A stretch of 5,161 bases of DNA, from assembly GCA_002426275.1 (NCBI GenBank), contig DIPB01000001.1:22881-28041 (forward strand), given 5' to 3'. This document shows positions 1 through 5,161 of the stretch, piece by piece (the stretch's first letter is position 1; every line of letters starts with the position of its first letter). The notes under the pieces were generated by a model. That model had not been told where the DNA came from. It searched no databases and worked only from the letters and a program-made list of their open reading frames with translations. Source of the DNA: Firmicutes bacterium UBA5499. Lineage in GTDB: Bacteria > Bacillota > DTU084. The position numbers were made by a program, and so were the translations under genes.

Positions 1-1
1 A

Positions 2-772
2 GTTGATCAGCGACAGCTGGCAATCGAGCAGGAGCAGGATGTGCAGATCTCTTGGAACGGTACGACGGAAGCGGGGCTGCTGCCGGACGGAGATTATGAT
101 TATCAGCTGAGCGTTGCCAGCGGCCAGAGCCAGCTGGTTCCTCTGTCGGGGAGGGTCAGGATAGACAATACGCCGCCGCAGGCGCCGCTGCTTATGTACC
201 CGGCCGCGGCCGCTAAGGTTACCGGCACTCCGACACTCGAGTGGGAACAACTACATGATGCCGCCTATTTTTTAGTGGCGCTAGGCAAGGGAGAGCTTCC
301 GCAAGCAGCCGAGATCGTGCACGGCGCCACATTCAAACCCGCCGCTTTAGAGAGCGGTCAGTACTCGTGGCAAGTGACGGCCGTGGATGAGGCCGGAAAT
401 CACTCGCTGCCTGCGGAGAGCAGCTTCAGTTTAACTGCGCTGCAGACGGATAAATTTGCGCTGGTGAACGCCGCGATCGCGCCCAACCCTTTCACTCCCA
501 ATGGAGACGGGCGCAGAGAAAGGCTGCTGATTAGCTATACGCTTCAGCAGGAGGCGGAGGTTAAGCTTTGGATTTACAATCTCTCCGGCAAGCTTGTCAG
601 GGCCGTCGAGCTAGGACAACAAGCGTCTGGGGATCATTTCATCAGCTGGGACGGCACAGATAGAGCCGGAGTCAAAGTCTCAGCCGGAACTTATCTCTTG
701 CGGCTGGTGGCCACAAACCCGAACTACGGCGCTCCCGCCGTGGTGCAAAGACCGCTGCTGGTCATCAAATAA
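2..772 (+). CDS. C-terminal part of a secreted or surface protein with FlgD-like Ig domains (5' end outside window)
   Basis: The frame is open from the first bases of the window and ends at TAA 770-772. A GTG at 41 is in frame, but it lies inside a domain, so I treat the gene as 5'-truncated with 256 visible residues. Numbering from base 2, residues 16-36 carry an ISWNGT..AG....DGDY pattern, the second half of a FlgD-like Ig fold. Residues about 57-146 resemble an Ig/fibronectin-like domain, starting at TPPQAP and including VDEAGNHS. Residues about 153-256 form a complete FlgD-like Ig domain, with PNPFTPNGDG at 161-170, ISWDGT at 214-219 and AGTYLLRL at 228-235. Such domains commonly end exported enzymes and surface proteins, where they are structural or help attachment; no catalytic residues are visible. 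The gene lies 15 nt upstream of the glycosidase gene and is probably co-transcribed with it. The N-terminal function cannot be told from here. The coding call is secure; the cellular role is inferred. Confidence 0.9.
   Translation, partial: VDQRQLAIEQEQDVQISWNGTTEAGLLPDGDYDYQLSVASGQSQLVPLSGRVRIDNTPPQAPLLMYPAAAAKVTGTPTLEWEQLHDAAYFLVALGKGELPQAAEIVHGATFKPAALESGQYSWQVTAVDEAGNHSLPAESSFSLTALQTDKFALVNAAIAPNPFTPNGDGRRERLLISYTLQQEAEVKLWIYNLSGKLVRAVELGQQASGDHFISWDGTDRAGVKVSAGTYLLRLVATNPNYGAPAVVQRPLLVIK
458..769 (+). other. C-terminal FlgD-like Ig domain
   Basis: This is the last domain of the first gene. It begins after a short linker and runs to the final VIK residues. The signature NPFTPNGDG, followed by a strand with VKLWIYNLSGKLVR, then ISWDGTDRAG and SAGTYLLRL, matches the consensus of FlgD-type Ig tails (Pfam FlgD_ig type, from memory). 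The same fold type occurs in C-terminal domains of exported bacterial proteins, including some secretion or sorting tails. No Lys/Arg-rich end or hydrophobic anchor follows, so it is not an LPXTG or transmembrane anchor. Confidence 0.8.
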
Positions 773-780
773 AAAGGAGG
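773..780 (+). promoter_or_regulatory. Shine-Dalgarno site for the glycosidase gene
   Basis: AAAGGAGG lies directly after the upstream stop codon and 7 nt before ATG 788. This near-perfect anti-16S match fixes the start of the glycosidase gene. The gap of 15 nt leaves no space for an independent promoter. Confidence 0.9.
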
Positions 781-787
781 CCGAAAG

Positions 788-3700
788 ATGCGTTGGCGAA
801 TTTGGTTGGCAGTTTCGCTCCTGGTTTGCCTTTTGGGACAAGTAAGTGCGGAGGATGTATATCAGGTTTCGGAGAAAATCGAACTCTTTGAGAATCTCAG
901 CGGCTGGAGAGCCGCAGGGGATCATCCAGGTCCCAAGACAGCCATCAGGCAGGTAAGCGCGCCTGTGATGGAGGGAAAAGGAGCGGCGGAGCTGACATAT
1001 GATTTCATCGGTTCTGCCAGCACTTTGAATTTCTGCGAATACATTAAGCTCGTAGCTCTGCCCGGGAAGTGCGCGCAAATGAGCTTTTGGGTGCACGGCG
1101 ACGGCTCGGGACACTTCCTGAGGGTGAGGCTTCTGGATCGCAGCGGCGAATTTCTGCAGTATACCGTGGGCGCTCTAAATTGGCTGGGCTGGCAGCAAAA
1201 GACAATTGATCTAAATCGTCCAGACGGCCACTGGTATGGAGATAATGACGGCAAACCGACTTATCCGCTGAAGTTGAACTCCATTGTGGTGGACAGCAAA
1301 GCCAAATCTTTCGTAGGCCAAGGCAGAATCTATCTAGACGCCATAACTGCGGAAGCTTTGGTTCCCGCCTCCGAAAGCCTGGAGTTTTATTCAGAGAGCG
1401 CGAAGGTGGGAAATATCTTCGTTCCGGATGAGCCGGTGAAGATAAAGCTGAATTTCATCAATCACGCCGCTGTGGCTCGGCAGCTGGAGATTAACTATTG
1501 GGTGGACAGCGCCGCGGAGCGCACTATAGCAAGCGGTAAGCTCAATTTGGAAGTGCAAGCGCGGGCCAAGGCCAGCTCGGAGCTTGAGCTGCCGGTGAAG
1601 ACGACCGGCTCCTTCAAGTTGAAACTTTATCTTTTCAGCACGGACAGGGTGATCCGCATGGAAAAGGAGCTGCCGTTCAGCAGAGTCCTGCCTCAGCCCG
1701 CCGTCCGGGGCGAAGGCATCTTCGGCGTGTGCACCCACTTTGCTCAAAATAAGGGAGATATCGACAAGAACATCCCCTTGGCCGCTCTGGCGGGCGCCAA
1801 CTGGATCCGCGACGAAATGTATTGGCAAGGCGCCGAACGGGTGAAAGGCCAGATCAAGATTTTGCCGGAGTGGGATCGCTATGTTGACACGGCAAGAAAG
1901 CACGATCTGCGGGTGCTTTTGATTTTGAGCTACGGCAACAGTTTCTATGACAACGGGCAATCTCCCCGCACACCGGAAGGAATGGCGGCCTTTACCAGAT
2001 ACGCAACCACTTTGGTCGGGCACTTCAAAGGCAGGATCTCTCACTTTGAAATCTGGAATGAGTGGAACGGCGGCATGGGCAATAGGGATCGCCAGACGCC
2101 GGAGGTTTACGCCAAGCTGCTGGAGATAGTTTACCCGGCAATCAAAAAAGCGAACCCTCAGGCGGTGGTGATCGGCGGCGTTACCGCGGGGACCGATTTG
2201 GGCTGGATCGAAAGAGTCCTGAAAGCCGGAGGAGGAAAGTTGATGGACGCAGTCTCGATCCATCCCTATTCCTATCCCAACAGCCCCGACGGGGCCGGCT
2301 TTGTGAAGAATCTGGAGCTGACGAAGGCGCTGCTGCTGCGCTATGACTGCGACATGCCAGTTTACGTTACGGAAATCGGCTGGCCCACTCAGTTGGATCG
2401 CCGGGGCGTGACGGAGCTCATGTCCGGGGCTTATGCAGTCCGCATGCATGTGCTGGGGATAGCCAGCGGCATTCCGGAGGCTATCTTCTGGTATGATCTG
2501 CAAAACGACGGAACGGATCTGCAGTACAATGAGAACAATTTCGGGCTTTTGCGCTGCTGGCAGGGGGAAGAGGTGCCTTGGTCCGCCAAGGATAACTATC
2601 TGGCTTATAACACCATGACGGCCATGCTGCGGGAAAGCAAGTTCCAGGAGGCGTTTCAGCAGGACAGCAAAAGGATTTTCAGATTCAGCAAGCAAGGTAA
2701 AGACCTATTGGTGCTCTGGTCCACAAGCGGCACTGAGAACATAGGCCTGAGGGCAGCAGGACAAGTGGAGCTGACAGATCTGTTCGGGAATAAAATCCCG
2801 CTTTCCCCTGTGGACGGAGTGGCCACGGTTACCATCTCAGCGCTGCCGCAATATCTTAGCGGGAATTTTGACGGCATCGAACCGGTCGCGCCGGCTTTTG
2901 CCATGGAAAACTCCGAACTCAAGGTTGTGGCCGGCGAAAAGGCAAAGCTGCAGATCAAAAGTCCGGGGGGAAAGAACGGTCGGTTTTACGCGGATTTGCC
3001 GACAGGTTGGCAGCTTGAGGGAGAGACAAAATTCGCTGGCAATTCGGATGTTCAATTGCAGATTGGAGTCGCGCCACAGGCCGTGGAGCAAAGCTATGAG
3101 ATTTTGCTCTATCCCGCGGCTGGAAATGAGATTTTGGGACAGCTGCAGGTGACATGCAATGTAATAAATCCCATTCTAGTCACGGCGACACCGCAAGTTG
3201 CGGCTGGCGGCGGCTGGGTAAAATGGGACCTGAAGCTGGAGCTAGAAAATCATTCCTCGCAGCAGGCGGCAAGCGGTTTGCTAACGGTCAGAGAGCCTGC
3301 AGGATGGGCGGAGAGAATCGAACCCATTCCTTTTAAAAATTTGCTGCCCGGCTCCAAACAGACGATAGTCGTGGCGGCGCCCGCTTTGCCGGCCGAAGGA
3401 GCGGCAAAGCTCCTTTTGGAGCTGAGACTCAACACCGGACAGACGCTGACTTTTGACAGAAATGTGAGCTTCCTGGCTGCTATTCGCGCTAAAGAGAAGC
3501 CGCAAATTGACGGGGAACTGTCCGAATGGAAAGGCGCCATGCCCTTTGTGATGGATCAGGCCAGCCAGATCAAGCTAATCACAGGCTGGGGCGGAAAGAC
3601 TGATTTGAGCGGCACAGGTTATTTGATGTGGGATCAGGAGAACCTCTATCTGGCGGTCGAGGTCACGGACAACCAGCATTATCAAGCAGGGCTCGGCAGC

Positions 3701-4096
3701 GACAGCTGGCAGGGAGATGGCATTCAGTTCGCCATCGATCCGGGCAGGCAGCAAGTACCGGGCAGCATGGGCTTTCACGAGCTTGGCTTCGCTCTCAGCG
3801 GCACAGAGGTGGTAAACTGGCGCTGGTCGGCTCCCAGCGGCTTCGACGTGGGGAATCTCCCGCAGTTTGCAGGCGCTGTGCGCAGGACGGGAACTAAAAC
3901 CGTCTACGAAGCTGCCATCAAGTGGTCCGACCTGCTGCCTCAGACTTTGGAGCCGAAGTCAGGAGCGCTCCTTGGCTTTTCCTTGCTGGTCAACGACAAT
4001 GACGGCGCCGGCAGACGGGGCTGGATCGAATACATGAGCGGCATCGGTCTGAGCAAGGATGCTTATGCTTTCGGAGATTTGCTGCTGATAGATTAG
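788..4096 (+). CDS. Secreted multidomain clan GH-A glycoside hydrolase (GH39/GH5-like barrel) with C-terminal CBM9-like domain
   Basis: The 1102-residue protein starts at an ATG preceded 7 nt upstream by AGGAGG. Residues 1-21 are a signal peptide (MRWR, hydrophobic core, VSA before ED), so it is exported by Sec with signal peptidase I cleavage. In order: a jelly-roll-like module at about 25-192, a beta-sandwich linker at about 193-305, a TIM barrel at about 308-618, a short beta domain at about 625-690, two Ig/NEW3-like segments at about 700-895, and a CBM9-like domain at 898-1102. The barrel shows the clan GH-A pattern: Arg341 in NWIRDEMYW, acid/base Glu425 in IWNEWN, His492 in SIHPYSYP, nucleophile Glu529 in YVTEIGWPT, and a strand-8 motif FWYDLQNDG at 567-575. 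Both catalytic residues are present, so it is probably active as a retaining beta-glycosidase on a polysaccharide outside the cytoplasm. The substrate is unknown, and GH39-like versus GH5-like cannot be settled by eye. It sits in the middle of an operon of exported proteins and shares its N-terminal module with the next gene. Confidence 0.93.
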   Translation: MRWRIWLAVSLLVCLLGQVSAEDVYQVSEKIELFENLSGWRAAGDHPGPKTAIRQVSAPVMEGKGAAELTYDFIGSASTLNFCEYIKLVALPGKCAQMSFWVHGDGSGHFLRVRLLDRSGEFLQYTVGALNWLGWQQKTIDLNRPDGHWYGDNDGKPTYPLKLNSIVVDSKAKSFVGQGRIYLDAITAEALVPASESLEFYSESAKVGNIFVPDEPVKIKLNFINHAAVARQLEINYWVDSAAERTIASGKLNLEVQARAKASSELELPVKTTGSFKLKLYLFSTDRVIRMEKELPFSRVLPQPAVRGEGIFGVCTHFAQNKGDIDKNIPLAALAGANWIRDEMYWQGAERVKGQIKILPEWDRYVDTARKHDLRVLLILSYGNSFYDNGQSPRTPEGMAAFTRYATTLVGHFKGRISHFEIWNEWNGGMGNRDRQTPEVYAKLLEIVYPAIKKANPQAVVIGGVTAGTDLGWIERVLKAGGGKLMDAVSIHPYSYPNSPDGAGFVKNLELTKALLLRYDCDMPVYVTEIGWPTQLDRRGVTELMSGAYAVRMHVLGIASGIPEAIFWYDLQNDGTDLQYNENNFGLLRCWQGEEVPWSAKDNYLAYNTMTAMLRESKFQEAFQQDSKRIFRFSKQGKDLLVLWSTSGTENIGLRAAGQVELTDLFGNKIPLSPVDGVATVTISALPQYLSGNFDGIEPVAPAFAMENSELKVVAGEKAKLQIKSPGGKNGRFYADLPTGWQLEGETKFAGNSDVQLQIGVAPQAVEQSYEILLYPAAGNEILGQLQVTCNVINPILVTATPQVAAGGGWVKWDLKLELENHSSQQAASGLLTVREPAGWAERIEPIPFKNLLPGSKQTIVVAAPALPAEGAAKLLLELRLNTGQTLTFDRNVSFLAAIRAKEKPQIDGELSEWKGAMPFVMDQASQIKLITGWGGKTDLSGTGYLMWDQENLYLAVEVTDNQHYQAGLGSDSWQGDGIQFAIDPGRQQVPGSMGFHELGFALSGTEVVNWRWSAPSGFDVGNLPQFAGAVRRTGTKTVYEAAIKWSDLLPQTLEPKSGALLGFSLLVNDNDGAGRRGWIEYMSGIGLSKDAYAFGDLLLID
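860..1363 (+). repeat. N-terminal jelly-roll-like module, copy 1 (paralogous with 4187..4684)
   Basis: Residues about 25-192 of the glycosidase. Hallmarks are GWRAAGDH at 39-46, YDFIGSA at 71-77, NFCEYIK at 81-87, FWVHGDGSGH at 100-109, LQYTVG at 123-128, RPDGHW at 144-149 and KSFVGQGRIYLD at 173-184. The GDGSGH...LRVR...D pattern followed by a closing IYLD strand recalls carbohydrate-binding jelly-roll modules attached to exported enzymes such as phosphodiester glycosidase-type proteins (from memory, not searched). Binding of sugar is inferred, not shown. Confidence 0.75.
1709..2641 (+). other. Clan GH-A TIM-barrel catalytic domain
   Basis: Residues about 308-618 of the glycosidase. It opens with GIFGVCTHF (strand 1) and continues with NWIRDEMYW, LRVLLILSYGN, HFEIWNEWN, AVVIGGVTAG, DAVSIHPYSYP, VYVTEIGWPT and EAIFWYDLQNDG, which can be assigned to successive beta strands. 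The acid/base Glu425 codon is at 2060-2062 and the nucleophile Glu529 codon at 2372-2374. The 104-residue separation is normal for the clan. The FWYDL..DGTD......NNFGLL ending resembles GH39-like and PslG-like glycosidases of unassigned specificity (recollection of the family pattern). Confidence 0.85.
3479..4093 (+). other. C-terminal CBM9-like carbohydrate-binding domain
   Basis: Residues about 898-1102 of the glycosidase. It begins with PQIDGELSEWKG, continues with YLMWDQENLYLAVEVTDN at 945-962, then SWQGDGIQFAIDPGRQ at 973-988, and ends in AFGDLLLID. This order (IDG..SEW, then W....LYLAVEV.D, then GDGIQF.IDP) is the family 9 CBM/DOMON-like consensus. In known enzymes such domains bind glycan chain ends, often at the C-terminus of xylanases. 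The domain would hold the enzyme on its substrate. Confidence 0.8.
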
Positions 4097-4106
4097 AAAG
4101 AGGAGG
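4097..4106 (+). promoter_or_regulatory. Shine-Dalgarno site for the third gene
   Basis: AAAGAGGAGG follows the TAG of the glycosidase gene and lies 8 nt before the GTG at 4115. It decides for this GTG over the next in-frame GTG at 4124, which would be 17 nt away. The nine bases AGGAGGCCG recur at 775-783 ahead of the glycosidase gene. Confidence 0.85.
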
Positions 4107-4114
4107 CCGGAGCT

Positions 4115-5161
4115 GTGCGGAAGGTGAGTTTGATTTTAGCTTGCATCTTACTTTATGGTTTGACTGCGGCCTCGCAAGAGGTTTACGGCACAGTGCAGCT
4201 CCTGGACTCCTTTGCCGGCGCGGGCGGCTGGCGGGCAGCCGGCGATCATCAAGGCCCGCTGACCGGTATGCGCGCGGTTGACTCCCCTAGCGTGGCAGGT
4301 ACGGCGGCAGAGCTGGTTTACGATTTTATCGGCTCTGCCGGCACATTGAATTACTGCGAGTATATCAAGCAGCTGACGATTCCGCAGGAAGCGACGCATC
4401 TGGGCTTTTGGGTCCGAGGCGACGGCAGCGGCCACGCGCTGCGGGTGCGGGTCTTGGACGCCGAGGACGAGTGGCTGCAGTATACGGTGGGCAGCTTGAA
4501 TTTTACGGCTTGGACGCAGGTTTATGTGGATCTGGAAAGGCCGGACGGCAGCTGGGGCGGAGATGGAGCTGTGGATTGGCCGCTGCGGTTCAACTCTTTT
4601 GTGATCGACAGCAAGAGCAGATCCTTTGTGGGAAGCGGCAGCATTTACGTTGACGAACTCGCGGCGGCCGTCGCTCTCGCGCCGTCGCCTCTAGACGAAG
4701 GCTTTGAGGACGATCCGGCTTCTTGGCAGGCGACTGCGGAGTCGGGCGCAGCAGAGGTTGCCGCCAGCGACTTCCGTTTCTCCGGCAGCCGTTCGCTGCG
4801 GGTGGCTTACTCGGGGTTAAACGCGGGCAGCGCCTTGCATCTTAAGCCCCGGTATCCGCTGCCCATTTTGGGCGCGCCCTTAGTTATGAGTCTGCGGCTC
4901 TACGGGGCTGCGGAAAACTGTTTGTTTCGCCTAGCGGACGGCGCTGGCGAAGAAATCGTTTTGGAGCTCGGCGGCGTCTTCCCCGGGCAGTGGCAGCTTT
5001 TGGAATCCGCCTGGCAAGAGCTGACAGAAACCAGGCAAATAACGCTGCCCCTCAGCCTTTTGGAGCTCATCGTCTATCCAGCCGGCGGCGCGGATGCCAT
5101 TTATCTGGATCAGCTGTCCGCAAAAAGCCTGCTGGGCAGCGTTCAAACGGGAAGTTACCTA
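4115..5161 (+). CDS. Secreted protein with two tandem jelly-roll-like modules, N-terminal module paralogous to the glycosidase (3' end outside window)
   Basis: An uninterrupted frame of 349 codons runs from GTG 4115 to the last base, so the gene continues beyond the window. Residues 1-20 form a signal peptide (Arg2, Lys3, a hydrophobic stretch with LILACILLYGL, then TAAS before QEVY). Residues about 25-190 are a paralogue of the glycosidase N-terminal module, sharing GWRAAGDH, YDFIGSA, CEYIK, GDGSGH, LQYTVG, RPDG and SFVG blocks. Residues about 193-337 form a second, different beta-rich module, from LDEGFEDD through SGSRSLRVAYSG to AIYLDQLSA. This is typical of CBM4/9-like jelly rolls, where a GFE..P..W opening and an IYLD closing strand are usual. 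No catalytic domain is visible; one may follow downstream. The gene starts 18 nt after the glycosidase stop and is probably in the same operon. It could be a second enzyme or a binding or surface-organising protein. Coding status and export are well supported; function is unknown. Confidence 0.9.
   Translation, partial: MRKVSLILACILLYGLTAASQEVYGTVQLLDSFAGAGGWRAAGDHQGPLTGMRAVDSPSVAGTAAELVYDFIGSAGTLNYCEYIKQLTIPQEATHLGFWVRGDGSGHALRVRVLDAEDEWLQYTVGSLNFTAWTQVYVDLERPDGSWGGDGAVDWPLRFNSFVIDSKSRSFVGSGSIYVDELAAAVALAPSPLDEGFEDDPASWQATAESGAAEVAASDFRFSGSRSLRVAYSGLNAGSALHLKPRYPLPILGAPLVMSLRLYGAAENCLFRLADGAGEEIVLELGGVFPGQWQLLESAWQELTETRQITLPLSLLELIVYPAGGADAIYLDQLSAKSLLGSVQTGSYL
4187..4684 (+). repeat. N-terminal jelly-roll-like module, copy 2 (paralogous with 860..1363)
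   Basis: Residues about 25-190 of the third gene. Aligned by hand with copy 1 it gives roughly 85 identical positions over about 145 columns, with only two small gaps (near AG-TAAEL and in the loop after RPDG.W). The conserved Cys (CEYIK) and the GDGSGH loop are kept. The DNA is clearly more diverged than the protein, so this is an old duplication under protein-level selection rather than a recent DNA repeat. Confidence 0.85.
4691..5125 (+). other. Second beta-rich jelly-roll-like module of the third gene
   Basis: Residues about 193-337. It opens with LDEGFEDDPASWQA, has SGSRSLRV as an early strand and closes with ELIVYPAGGADAIYLDQL. This strand order fits carbohydrate-binding domains of the CBM4/9 type (pattern recognition only). 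It is not obviously similar to the preceding module. Ligand unknown. Confidence 0.6.

Noticed and set aside
41..43. GTG 41 as the true start of the first gene
   Set aside because: The frame is open upstream to the window edge, no Shine-Dalgarno sequence sits at the right distance, there is no signal peptide, and the start would fall in the middle of a FlgD-like domain.
198..213. GC-rich palindromic run (GGCCGCGGCCGC) as a possible terminator or regulatory hairpin
   Set aside because: It lies within coding sequence, encodes an alanine run in a linker, and is not followed by a T-tract.
680..1114. Minus-strand frame across the first gene junction, with apparent similarity to the minus-strand frame at 4148..4435
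   Set aside because: The two antisense translations resemble each other (for example HPKAHLR versus DPKAQMR) only because they are complements of the two paralogous N-terminal modules. They have no independent support.
1391..2695. 434-codon open frame on the minus strand
   Set aside because: It lies entirely inside the glycosidase gene, crossing the catalytic barrel. Its translation shows no recognisable domain, whereas the plus-strand protein has full motifs. It is an antisense shadow of GC-rich coding sequence.
4115..4174. Lipoprotein signal with Cys10 in the third gene (ILAC)
   Set aside because: Cys10 is too close to the N-terminus, with a hydrophobic run of only about six residues before it, and Leu at the -2 position is atypical. 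Signal peptidase I cleavage after residue 19 or 20 fits better.
4408..4653. Plus-strand 81-codon frame inside the third gene
   Set aside because: It is out of frame with the 349-codon frame from GTG 4115, which has a signal peptide, an SD site and clear homology to the glycosidase N-terminus. The short frame is low-complexity and rich in Gly and Arg.

Overview
The window holds three consecutive plus-strand genes, tightly packed: one cut off at its 5' end (2..772), one complete (788..4096) and one cut off at its 3' end (4115..5161). The gaps are 15 and 18 nt. Each gap contains a strong purine-rich Shine-Dalgarno sequence, and I see no room for a promoter or terminator, so the genes read as one operon. 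All three products look extracytoplasmic. The two visible N-termini carry signal peptides, and the first gene ends in a FlgD-like Ig domain typical of secreted or surface proteins.

Region by region: (1) 2..772 is the C-terminal 256 residues of a surface/secreted protein with two FlgD-like Ig motifs flanking an Ig/fibronectin-like segment. (2) 788..4096 encodes a 1102-residue secreted multidomain protein. Its order is signal peptide, jelly-roll-like module, beta-sandwich linker, clan GH-A TIM barrel with both catalytic glutamates in place, two or more beta-sandwich domains, and a C-terminal CBM9-like domain. (3) 4115..5161 is the first 349 residues of a second secreted protein. Its first module is a clear paralogue of the N-terminal module of gene 2 and is followed by a second, different jelly-roll-like module.

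The simplest reading is a set of exported polysaccharide-acting proteins: a glycoside hydrolase (substrate unknown) and a co-expressed partner that shares its N-terminal binding or targeting module. The organism cannot be named from this window. The moderately high GC, AGGAGG ribosome sites, a GTG start, FlgD-like Ig tails and large modular glycosidases fit a carbohydrate-degrading bacterium, for example an uncultured Bacillota or Armatimonadota-type lineage. That is a weak inference. There are no RNA genes, mobile elements or CRISPR arrays, and no non-coding stretch longer than 18 nt. The minus-strand open frames are shadows of the real genes.
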